A stretch of 64,000 nt of DNA from Nemania diffusa (Eukaryota > Ascomycota > Sordariomycetes > Xylariales > Xylariaceae): NCBI GenBank assembly GCA_038501195.1, contig JBBPUQ010000007.1, forward strand, positions 1,279,501 to 1,343,500, given 5' to 3'. Below, in pieces: positions 1-12,600 of this stretch (position 1 is the first letter of the stretch; every line of letters begins with the position of its first letter). Made by a program: the position numbers and the translations under genes. The notes beneath the pieces are model-generated. The model saw only the letters and a program-made list of their open reading frames with translations. It was not told the DNA's origin and did no database searches.

Positions 1-3000
1 CTATAGCATTATATACTTTTATTTAAGCAAAAAAATATATATTAATATGTTTTTTTTAAAAGTAAAAAAAGTTAAAAATAAAGTTTGAAGTAAATTTTAA
101 TATAAGTTTGTTAAAGCTTTTGTTAGTACTAAATGTTTATATGTTGTTTAGTTTAAATTGCAACTTTAATATAGCGTTTTTTTATTAAGCTTAATTTTTA
201 AATATATAAAAATAATAGCGTAAAATAAATTTAATAGTTAAAATAAAGCGTTTAGTTTATTTGTTAATAAATAAATAATATGTTGTAGTATATAGCAGTT
301 TTATACTTAGCTAAGTTTAAATTTGCTTTTAAAAATCAGCAAAAAATTTAAAGTTTTAATTGTTTAAAATAATTTTAAATAGTTTTTAATTAATTAATAA
401 AAGTTGATTAATTAAAGTATTAGTTTATTGTATAAATATTTAGTTATATTTTTTTAATATAGTTTGTAGTACTTTAAAAAATTTGTATATTACTGCTATT
501 GTAGCGTTGTAATTTTAGTTAAACATTAGTAATTTTAGTGCTATATTAATAGTAATAGTGTAAAAAAAACATAGTAAGCTTATAATAAGTTGTAAAAAGT
601 TATAAAGTTTATAGTGCTTGAACTTTAATATAACATATTAAAAACAAGCTTTTAAGTACTTTTTTAGTTTTTGTTAATTAATAACAAAATTAATAAAAAA
701 GTACGTAAACTTTTTTTTTTTTATATAATTTGCGCTGTAAAAAAGCTTAAATATTTTTTAATTGCAGTTTTAAAAAATATATAGTTGATTTATAGTGTTA
801 AATATTTTTTATAACAATTTACTTATAAAGTAAAATAAAAATTTAGCTTGGTTTTTTTTTAGTTTAATATTTGTTTTAATTGTGTTAAATATATGTTTTT
901 ACTTAAAGTTTTACAAATATTTTTATTACAATTAAGTTTTAAATTTAAAAAAAATTTAAATTAAAGCTGTATTTTTAACTTATTTATTTTTTAGTAACTT
1001 TTTTGCTAATGCTAGTTTAAAAACAGAAAACATTTTAACTATATATATATTAGTTATGTTTTTTAGTTTTTAGTTTTTGTAGTTAATTTAGTGCTTGTTT
1101 TTATTATTTAGTAATATATTAAGTTTTTTTTTCTAGTTAAAATGTAAAAGTTTATTATAAGCTTGTAATTTAAAAAAAGCGTTTAATACTATATATAGTT
1201 TATTAAGTTTATAAAAAACTGTTAGTTTAAAACAGCTAATATATTTTATAACTTAAATAAACTTAAAGTTTTTATTATTTAAAACAGTTGAGTTTATTAA
1301 ATTTATATATTTAATTATATTAATAATAACGCAGTAATTTGTAAAAATGTACACTTTTGTTTAAGCAACATTAATTTAATAACAAGTTTTTTTTAAAGTT
1401 TATATAAAATTAAAAATTTTTATTTTAGTTAGCTAATATTTTTTTTTAGCATTTAACAATGTTTTAAATATAAAAGCAATAAGTTAAATAGTAGTATATA
1501 AAAAAAATATAATTAATTTTTTATTTCTGTTAATTTGAAATTTTGCTAAAGCACTATTTTTAATATAATATATTAATACTTTGATATTATATTTTAACAC
1601 GTTAAAATTTATATATAAAACTTTTGTTAAAAAAAAAAAAAAAAATACTGTATACTTAGTTAACGCTGTTTTAATAGCGTAAAAAGCTTGTTTTTTTTGT
1701 TTTATAAATATATTTACTAAAATATTTAAAGCTTATTATTTTTGCTAAGCTTTAGTTTTAGCATTGTTTTTTTGTAAGTTGAATTTAATTATAGCAGCTT
1801 TTTGCTTTTTTAATAGTTTTACTACTTTTATATATTTAAAAATATTGGTTTTTATATAGCTTGTTATATTAAAAAAAGTTTCTAAGTTTTTTAGCAATAT
1901 AAAAAATTTAAATTTTACAATTGCAGCTAACTGTTTTTATATTATAAATAATTCGAAAAAGTTAATTAAGCAATTTAAAATTACTGCATTTAAAAATTTA
2001 ATAAAAGTTTTAAATAAACTTATAAATATGTTTTTTGTTTGCAAAAAAGTTAAAGTTTTAAATAAATTATTGTAATATTTAAAAAAAATTCTAAATGTTA
2101 TATAAATGTTATTACAATAGTAGTTTATGTTATAAATAAGTTTAAAAAAAAGATTTATTTGTTATTGTATATATATATTATTGTTTTTATATTTTATTAC
2201 AAAACAATTAAAAATAAATTAACTTTTTATTGTAATAATTGTTATTATTAACTAAATAAATAAATAAGTTAACTATTAATAATAAAATAAAATAACGTTT
2301 ATTATAAAAATGAACTTTTTGCTATATATTATTTCAAGTATTTTTTTTTGCAATTTTATAAAATATAAATTAAAAAAGTTAATTTTGTTAAATTTTTTAA
2401 CATTAATTATTATATAACTTTTGTGCTAAATTTTTTTTTTTTAATAAAAGTTGAGTATTAAGCGCTATATAACAAAAACAAAAAAACTAAAAAAAACGAA
2501 ATATTTGTTATAAAAAACCCAGTTTTTAGCTTTTAATTTTTTAATAGTGTAGTTTATAATGTTTTAATTTTTGTTGTTAACTATATAAAGTTTATATTTA
2601 AAGATTTTTTTTTTTTATTTAAAAATTAAGTAAAAAATTAGTAGTTTATTTTTAAAAATAACAGCAAACTTTATATTTTAAAAAACATTTTTAAATTTAA
2701 TAATTAAATTATATAAAGTTTTTATAACTTAAAAGTTAAAATAGTTAAATATAATAACTTTTATAAAATGTTTTACTATATTATTTATAGAAATAGTAAA
2801 ATTTTAAATTTTTAAAAGAATTTTTTTTAGTTTAAGTTAACAACTTTAATTTTAAAAAAAATCTAAATAATTTATAAAAAAAACTTTTTTTGTTTTTAAT
2901 TAATATGTTATTAAATAAAAAGCGTTTTTATTTGTTACTTTATATTTTTTATAGTTTAGTTTTATAAAACAAAAATAGTTTAATTAAGCTGTTTTAAAAA

Positions 3001-6000
3001 AAGTAATATTTTTATTAATATTATTTTAAACTAAAATATAAATAAAATAATTGTTAATTATAGCTATAAATGTTAAAATAAATTAAATAGTTAGTTTAAA
3101 TAAAAAATTTTAGTTAAAGTTAGCTTTATATAATACTGTAAATAAAATATAAAAGCGTTTAAATATATAAATAAATTTTGTTGCAAAAATTTTAACTTTT
3201 TAAAGTTTATTAAAAAAAACTACTAAAAAAATTGCAGTTTTGCAAAATTAAATAATAGCTATTTTTTTTAATAAAATAATGTTAATTTATTTAGTGTTAA
3301 AAATATTTATTTTAAGTAATATTTTAACTTATAAACTTTTAACTAAAATAACTTTATGTATAAAAGTTGCTACTATAGTTTTACTGTTATATAAGCTATA
3401 AAACATAAAGCAAATAATTGTATAATTTAAACTAGTAATTTAATTTTAAACTATATTTTTAATAATTATTAAAAATGCTTTTTGTTAAATTTAAAAGTTA
3501 AAATATTTGTTAAAAGCTTAATTAATGTTTGTTAAAGTTTTAATATATTTTGTATTTTTATATATAAGTACTTTTTTTTTTAATTTTGCTAAAATTATTA
3601 AAAACAATTGTAAATAAGTTTTAAATTTATATATAAAACCTGTTTTTATATTTAGTTTAAAGTTAATTAAAAACTATATTATAAAAAGTTTATTATATAT
3701 AGTAGTAGTTAAAAACTAAAAAATATTTTTAAAAAGTTTAAAGCTTTAACTTGCTTATAAAGTTTTATTAAAATTTAAAAAAGCTAATATTTTTATTTTG
3801 TTTTATATGTTTGCTATATGTGCTTTAGTTACAATTGCAATTTATATGTTTTTTGTGTTATATTTTATTTTAATATGTTTATATAGCTTGTTTTTAAAAA
3901 AAAATTAAAATTTATATTTTGTATATAATAATAATATAAAAATAAGTACTATTATACTAAACTATATAATTTTGTTTTATAAATAATTTTTAGCTATAGT
4001 TTTAAATAATTTAAATTTGTTTGTAAAAAAGCTATATAATATAATGTTGTTTTTTATTAATTAATTTTAAAAGTTGTTTATTTGAAAACTTTTTTTTTTA
4101 GTAACTTCAAAAAAATTTTGTTTAAAGTTATATAAGTTATTTTTTATATAAGTTTTTTATTAAAAATTAAAGTAAAAAGTTTGTTATTATAGCTGAAAAT
4201 GTTATGTTTGAAAAAAATATTAAAAGTTTTTTTGCTAATTTTATAAATGTAATATATTAAAAAAGTTTTATTTAAGTTATTATTAAAGTAAAAGTTAAAG
4301 TTTAAAAGTTTAATTTTTTTAAAAAAGTATAAAAAAATTTTTTTAACTTTAACAATATAAGTATTAGTTTTAACGATTTTTTTAAAAATTTTAGTATTTT
4401 TTGCAGTATTTTTTTTTGTTTTAATAATTTTTTTAATATTGTAACTAGTTAGTTTGTTAACTATATAGTAAAAAAAATTAGCTAAAAAAAAATTAGCTAT
4501 AAAAGTAATAAAAGTTTTACTGCTTACTATAGTAAATAAAAACTTGTAGCTATAATTGTTGTTTAAATGTTTAATAAAGCAATTAGTATGTTTTATTTAT
4601 AAAAACGCTTTTTTAATTATTGATTTTTTTAAAAAATATATTTAATGTTGTTGTTTTTGTTAGTTTAATTAATTAGTACTAAATTTTAAAGTTAAAAGCT
4701 TTAAATACTGCTAAAAGTTAATTTTTAATAAAATAGTTACAAAATTTAGTGTTATATATTATAGTTTAAATAAATAGCTATAAAGTTTTTTTTTATTAAA
4801 AGTTGTATATAGTAAATTTAAGCTTTTATAAACTTTGTAAAATATTACTGTAGTTTTTTTTAAACTAGGTTTATAGTATAGTATAAATTAGTATAACATT
4901 ACTTGTTATAAAACCAGCTTTTTTAAAGTTAAAAAGCTTAGTTATATGCTATATTAGCGCTATAGCTTAAAAACATATAATTTATATAGCTTTAACTTTG
5001 TTTTTTTTTTAAACTATAGTTAAATATATTAGTTAATTTGTAAATGTTTATATGTTTGTATAAATAGTTTGCTTTTTTAACGCTATTATTTTAGATTTAT
5101 TATAGTTTTTAAAAAATAAATTAAAAAATTTAATATTGTTTAATTTGAAAATATTACTGTTGAAAATAAAACTAAAAGATTTTATTTAAACTTATATAAT
5201 TGTTTTAGTAATAACTTCAATAATATTTGTTTTATAACGTTTAAAAGCTGTTGCAATAAAATTTGCTGCATTAGCTACAAATATAAGCTGTATTATTATA
5301 AGTTGAAAAAAATAAAGCTTAAATACAAGTATAAAGTTTAATAGTTTTAGCTAAAATATAAAAAGTTTAATTGTAAAAAAAAACAAATAATAAATAATGT
5401 TAAATTAAACTAAGTTAAAGTTAAATAATTTTTTAAAGTTTTAAAATTTAAAGTTTAATATAAAAAATAAAAATTGTTTAATAAACAGAAAAAAAAAATT
5501 AAAAAAATTTGCTAATATAACTAGTATTTGTTTTAATAATGTAGCTGTTAAAATAAGTACTAAAAAGTTAAGTACTAAAAAGTTAATAAAAACGTAAAAT
5601 TTAAACGTAAAAATTATAAGTAAAAAAACAAGTATAAATAATTTAGTACTAAATACAAAAGTAAAATTAAACTGTTTTTTTTAATTTTTAAAAAAGTTGT
5701 AAAACTTTATACAAAATTTAGCTTATTTAAAAAAGTAAAATATAATATTATATATTTTTTTAAAAGTAAATACTAAAAAAAAAGTAACTAGTTTAATATA
5801 GCAAAAGTTTTAAAAGTTAATAAAATTTATATAAAAGTATTAAATATAAATAAATCAACAAAGTTAACAGTTTAGCAACTATATATTTTGTAAAAATATT
5901 TAAATAAATAACGCTATAACTAAAACAAAACTAAACGCTATAGTTAAACGTTATAATTAAACTTTATAGTTAAACGTTATAGTTAAATATTATAGTTAAA

Positions 6001-6300
6001 CACTATAAAAATAAAAATGTAATAAAAGCTAATATTTAAATGTATTTTTAACAATTGCTGTTAAAGATTTTTTAGCAAAATCTGTTGCTAAATGTTAACA
6101 CTGTTACTTGTTTTTACAGTTAAAAAAAAAAAAATGCTTTAAACTAATTGTTTAATTAAAATAACGATTTATTAAAGTATATTAATAATAATAGTAGTAG
6201 TAGTAATAATTTTAATAAAAAAAACTTATTTAAATAAAAAAAAGCTAAAAAAACACAAACAAACGCTGTACTAAACGCTAGTAGCTTAATAAAGAGCTAA
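1..6300. repeat. AT-rich RIP-type block, no genes
   Basis: Gene-free DNA dominated by A and T, with no open reading frame worth naming on either strand. Residual C and G still occur in several contexts (GCG, CAA, GCT), so this block is less fully converted than the one at 46.3-55.6 kb. Composition drops abruptly back to normal near 6,300-6,450, just beyond the 3' end of the polyketide synthase. This is the usual look of transposon remnants after repeat-induced point mutation. No particular transposon family can be recognised in it, and the left edge lies outside the window. Confidence 0.8.
5933..6010. repeat. 13-bp tandem repeat, six units
   Basis: Six head-to-tail 13-bp units of the form AAACGYTATAGTT lie inside the AT-rich block. 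Units differ mainly by C/T and G/A transitions, as expected if the array was mutated by RIP after it formed. Confidence 0.75.
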
Positions 6301-6619
6301 ATTGATGAAATAATTGCTAGCTACTAATTGTAGCGATAGATGGGAAAAATCTAATAATCTTTATATTCAGTCTGTAGAAGGTTGTAGAAGAGATCATCTT
6401 TTACACTGTGGCTACTGTGTACAGACTGCTACTTATAGTGACCTATAGTGGGTCACTGACCTGTGGGTCATGTGACAAGCAGGGAAATTTGTCGAGTCCC
6501 ACGAGTCCTTTGTCTTAACTTCGGGAGGGACTTACTCCACTTTCAACACACTATTCTGTTCAGATGCACGTGTATACGTACAGGCGGGTGTCAATTTATG
6601 TTCGGGCATTTCTTGCACC
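6301..6619. other. Transition zone at 3' side of the PKS gene
   Basis: Composition rises from AT-rich to normal across this stretch. It presumably holds the 3' untranslated region of the minus-strand PKS. A short repeated motif (GTGACC/GGTCAC, around 6,439-6,475) is visible. No coding sequence is seen. Confidence 0.5.
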
Positions 6620-9600
6620 TTAGCTTGCCCAGCCGACAAGCAACTTTTCTTCGACATACTCGCAGAGATTGACAAGGTTTTTCTGTGGATTGACGATATC
6701 GAGGAATGGCACATCCACTTTGAAATTGTTCCACAGCCAGGTACGGAATTCGGCAGCTAGCATGCTGTCGACGCCAAACGACGGCAATGGCCTCCCCTCG
6801 TCGACCTGATCTACCGGCATAAGAATGAGGTTACTGAATCGCTTCTTGATCAGACGTATTATGGCCGTTGTCATTGATGGAGCTGCAACCTCCGAGCCGA
6901 ATATCCCAACTGCGGTCGCGGGGATATCCTTAACCCATTCGGCAGCGGCAGCAGTGTTTGTGATGTCTCCTGCTTTCCTGGTCACTTGTGCGTCCTGTTC
7001 CGCTAGGAGAGATGCCGCGAGAATCGAGGTGCGGGGGTCTTCCATGATTCCATTGTTAACATCGAATCCCCTGTCCATGAGCTTCCGGATACCAAAAGGC
7101 TCCAGACCAGTCAAAATATGCGCCTGGTTCAATGGTAAAGAGGCACCCCGTCGACCAAATTCCCATTCACCGCCGCGACCAGCGAGGCCGAAATCCATTA
7201 CCTGCAGGAATTCCTCCTCGTTCAACGGCTGTATGCCCTTACGAAGGAGCAGTGCCTCGATTTCTGGATTTTCGTGCAGATATCCCACTTCCGAAATCAT
7301 TCCTAGGCCTAGAGATAATCCTGACTTGCCCTGAGCGCGCCTCCAGTGTGCGAAGGCGTCCAAGAAGCCGTTAGCTGCACAATAGTTGCTTTCGGTCGCC
7401 GTCCCGCAGCTACCTGAGAGTGACGAGGTCATAATGAAGAAATCAAGCGCGTCATCATGCCCCTCCAGAGCGTGGTGGAGATTCCACGTTCCACGCCATT
7501 TGGGTTGAATTCCCGTATGCCACGCGGCGTTGGGCATAGTAGTAAATAATGCTTCGTGAAGGCCCATGGCAGCTTGTACGACACCACCAATACGTCCCTG
7601 CATCTCACAGGCCGCGACGGCTTCCCGTACGTGATCAAAGCTTGATACATCGCCTCGGACAACAGTGACTGCCGCACCCGCCTTTTGCAACCGGGATACT
7701 AGCTGCTGCGCTGTAGGTTTATCGCAACCTGAGCGTGCTAGGAACACGAACTTTCGTGCGCCCCTTGCCATCATCCATCGACTTAGGCTACGGCCCAAAC
7801 CACCAAAACATCCTACGAGGAGATATGTTTTCTCCTCGTCGAAGATGGTTGTATATGGTGCCGGTGCAACCTGTTACCAGTCGTCAGTAAAGTTTGTCGC
7901 GATCAATGATTCAGCAGGCGGCGTGTTGAACGAACCGGAACCAAACTTCCAGGGTTTTCCATTGACACTACTACTTTGCCTACGCGGTCCTTATTGTTGA
8001 AGTACCGATAAGCTTGCGCAATCTCGGACACGTCAAAGACTTTAATCGGAGGAGGCTTCACTTTGCCCGCTCGATACAAGTCTAATGACTCCGCGATAAG
8101 ACTAGGATCGTAGGTCAGTGCCAAACAAGGGTTCACGGACAGGCAAGGGACTTGGTAAGCCAAAACATACCCATAGAAAATATTGCGGTAGTGGGGATCA
8201 TCAGCATAGAAGAACTCGGACAGGTCGAAGGCTGTAAAAGTGCTGTTTTTCAGAAACACCTGCATGTCAAGCTTGCCAGCGTTGATAAGTTCTCGCTTGC
8301 CGATTTCGACAAAGCGTCCGAAAGGAGCGATACAATCCCAACTAGAATGCATCAAGTCCCCCACAAGAGAGTTGACGATGACGTCGACACCGTGACCCGT
8401 TGCCTTTCGTATGCCCTCAACGAATGACGAATCGCGCGAGTTGAATATACACTCTTCTGGTACACCCATCTCAGCCGTAAGGTACTCTCTCTTAGCCTGA
8501 GAGCCGACAGTCGTATAGACAGTGGCCCCCATGAGCTGTGCCATAGCAATAGCTGCGAGACCAAAGGCACCCGCACCCGCGTGGATCAACACTGACTCAC
8601 CAGCCCGCAGCCTGGCCCGATCGCGAAGAGCAAAAAGGGCGGTGCTATATACCGTTAGTAAGGTAGGTAAGACTGTGAACTCTTCCTCTGGCAACATTTT
8701 ATGTACGGAAGCGACCGGAACGCGCTCCGTCGTACCGAAATGGTTCGGAGCTAAACCGACAACGCGGTCTCCAGGCTCCAAGTGCGTAACATCAGGGCCA
8801 ACAGCTGAAACCACGCCACTGAAGTCCAGAGCCGTGGTCGCCGCTCGAGTCTCAACGCGACCACTCATGACGTATATGTCTTTCGCATTCAGGCTCACTG
8901 CCCGGAGGTCGACATCGACGTATCCTTTCGGCGTCTTGGACGGTGGCTCGGAGACCTGCTGAAAGCATATAGTATCGGTCACGCCGACTTGGGCAATTGA
9001 AAGCTTCGCTGGAGCAATCTTAGCCAATGTGGAACGGGTCCTTGATTCCAGCTCGTTTTGTTCGAGGCGCTCTCTGAATAGTGCGTTTAGATGTAGATCT
9101 GGAGCGAATCGACTGATGTATAGGAGGCGGTTGTACAGTATGAATTCAGACTCATCCGCGGTAGAGCACGCCGCCAACACTCTTGACAAGTTCTCCCACA
9201 TTGACAATATGTCATCAGGCTCGGAGAGATCGGTAGCCCCAATATCGAGGACTATGAAGCGCAACGATGGGTGCTCCAACATCAATGCCCGAGAGAGTCC
9301 ATTTGAGAGTGTGAGATCTGGATTAGGAGCTGCATTCATATTCGCTCCCGTGAGCCATATTATATCAGTGACGGTATCTGTAACCTTGCGCAGACGATCC
9401 ATGTCAATCGCGCTCATGGTGGCTAAGAACTCTCGTTCAACCTCCAGGAGCGATATGCACACGACATTGTCAGACACGCTCATGGAATCTAGCTCTTCTG
9501 GCGAGACACAGTGCACCTGCTTAACGGCTCCAGTACGTCTCACATGTGCTTCTAACGAGGTTGCAAGAGCGTCGATGGCGGCTGACTGTGCAGTGGGTTT

Positions 9601-12600
9601 CTAAAATAATCAGCAATGTGCTATTGTATGCTCACTATGGAAGCGAGCAATCTTACCAGGATGAGGACCTCTTTTCCTTCGAGGCCTATTACGCTCTGTT
9701 CGCGGATCCCAAGCAGGACCTCACGTAGTAGATCTACAACAACGAATCCAGCTTGCTTCAAGCTAGAAAGGGCTTCTTCGGTTTTACGGGTGATGACGAC
9801 ACCACGGTCAGAAAGTATTGATAGGATCTGAGCTGGCGCCTGGCTCCAAATACTCTGCGACGTGGCGTGCTATAGTCCTTTAGTTTAGCATCCATCCATA
9901 AGTTGGGCACATGGAAAGAGTTTGTGAGAGTTCGCCTTGAAACTTACACTGGGCACCAGGATGACATCAAACGGGTCAGAGGTCTTATCTTCTGAAATGG
10001 AGAGGCTACCCGTATCATCGAAATGACCGTTTATCCAGGAGCGGCAACGAGGAAAAGCTGTGTCCTTCCCGAGCATGGCCATGCACTTCTGTGACATGCA
10101 TTGGCATCCTTCTCCAAGCTCCAACACACGCATTCGGGGGGTCTTGTGGCTTGCTAGATCCAGCATGGCCCCGAATACCATTAACCTTTCGTCGTCTTTG
10201 AGGTCCACTGCTTGCTGAGCAGCGAAGTCGGCGATATAGTCGCGCAGGACGGACTGAGCACCAGGGTGCATGCGTACAATATCTGGCTTCCAGACTATGC
10301 GAAGACAAGGGTGCCGTTGCAGATATATGCTACTGGGCGCTTCTACGGGCGCCTTACCCGTGTACAACGACATGCGTACGTCTTTCATGTCGATGACCGG
10401 TGTAGCTGATGGATCTCGGAGAGTACAATCGACTCGTCGACTGGCGAACCCAGTCTTCTCCATGCGCGTGTGAATCGTGCAATCTTCTTCACCTAAGCTG
10501 GACGCACCGCCGTTGGGTAAAGTAATACGACACTCGCCAATAAAGACGGGGACATAGGCCCGGAGTGTACTAAGGTTTCCCGCCGTGCCGCCCATGATCG
10601 CAGCCTGAAAACAGGCGTCGATGGTGATGGGATGTGCGGCGTAGAACATACTCTCTCCCGTTTTCACCGAGGGCGGGGCCAAGCGAGTCGTGGCAATGGC
10701 ATCTGCACTCGTTCGACTGCTATCTGTGTGAAGGCTGGTGAGGGATTGGAAGTGAGGCCCGAAGTTGAGTCCTTCCTCACGGGACTTGTCGTACCAGCGA
10801 CCCATTGACCAAGCCTCGTAGCCGTCTCCATTGATGAACGCGGACCCCTGCTCCCACTCTGCCCCAAGCACCTTAACCGGGCGCACGCTACCGGAACAGT
10901 GATGAATCGTCTGACCAGACACCCACGATGAAACCAGAAACTCATACCAGTCTGCCGACGAGTCCGTGGTCGATATCTTGCGCTGACATAGAGTTGTATG
11001 TAGCTCAGTATGTTCGAATTTGGCATCCCGCTCATCGCATGGAAGGAATGGTGCGCTTATACTGATGTTTCGACCCTCGAATGACATCGCCTCGCCACGA
11101 ATCAAAGACCCCTTCAGGTCCAGGATCTGAGAGAGAGCCTCGATGGCCATAGCGATATAGGCCGAGCCGGGAAGGACAACCTGTGACTCTAGTTTATGAT
11201 CACGCAGCCACGGCATCTCAGAAAGCCGCACGATATTACGCCAGCTCCAGTCGATTCCATTGTCGGCCGCTGTTCGCGTGCCCAGAAGTTCGTGTCGAAG
11301 GTGCTTCCGGTTACGGATATCAACGCTGGCTCGCGGTTCGTGCCACGGAAGCCCACTTGAATAGTCCCATGGATATGGAGGGAGGTCTTGGTCTGGGAGT
11401 GAAGTCTTTTTCATGTTGTTCACAACCTTCCAGTCTAGTTCATGACCGTGGATAAACAACGTTCCGGCTAGTTTCTTCAGGCAGATATTGCTATCCTCCT
11501 TCCGAAATAGAGCGGACGCATAAGGCACTGAATCCTTATCGCGCTTCACGCTGTTTCGAATCTGGTCAATGGGCCCTTGAAGCGCAGCGTGAGGCCCTAT
11601 CTCGATGATGTGATACTTCTCTTCAGAGATTAAGCTTGCCAATGCTGAACTGAACTGAACAGGCTGTTCGAGGTTACGACGGAAATAAGAAGCCATGTTG
11701 GTCAAATTTTCAACCTCGCCAAGGTCCTCGGTGTCGTAACCAACGGTAGAGTACATCTTGGCTTGCACCGGCTTTCTCAATCTTTTCTTGTTGCTGCCGA
11801 AGTACGGTGCAACTAAGTTCTCATACTGGTCACCGACAGCGGCCATCATATGAGAATGGTATGCCCGCCCGCCCGTCTCCAATCGTCGCGCAAACTTCTT
11901 CTGATCTTGGAGCTCGGCTTGGAGAATCTCAATGTCTGCTGTTGCGCCGCTTAAGGTAACACTCTCTGGAGCATTAATGCAGGCAACGCGGACTTCGTTG
12001 AGACCTTTGTCTGCGATCATTGCATGTGCAGCCCTAGCAGACACGCCGGCCGCCATCATAGCGCCTTGGTCATGCATTTGGCCCACCACGAAGCCACGGA
12101 AGTAAGCTGCCAGCAGCGCTTCAGAAGCACTCAGCAGGCCAGCGCTATACGAGGCAGCGATTTCACCAGACGAATGGCCAATAACGGCTTTCGGCTTTAA
12201 CCCCCAGGCTGTTAGCAAATCGACAAGCGCGATTTGCACAGCTGTACATAGAGGCTGGCTACGCGTGACGTCGTTAACTTTGCTCGTAGAAGGTGGGTCA
12301 AGGATGGTCTGTTCCAGGGTCCAGCTGGGGGCCTGATGAGCTGGCAATGACTGCAGAATTTGATCGAGCTCTTGGATCCTAGAGTAGAATACATCGTTCT
12401 GCTCCAATAGCTCTCTGGCCATGCCGGCATATTGGGCACCCTGACCAGTGAAGACGAATGCGAGGGGAAGTGGCTCAGTGCCTTGCGTGGTCTTCGCGTC
12501 CGCCTCGAGCAGAGCTGGTTTTGGTTGTTCCGTGGTAAGAACAAAGTTCCGTAGCCGCAGTCCGTGCTCCCGCCGACTCAGAGTGTAAGCGAGTCGTCGC

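Noticed and set aside
6825..9604. Several plus-strand frames of 80-190 codons
   Set aside because: All lie antisense to the ER, KR and ACP exons of the PKS and show no domain of their own.
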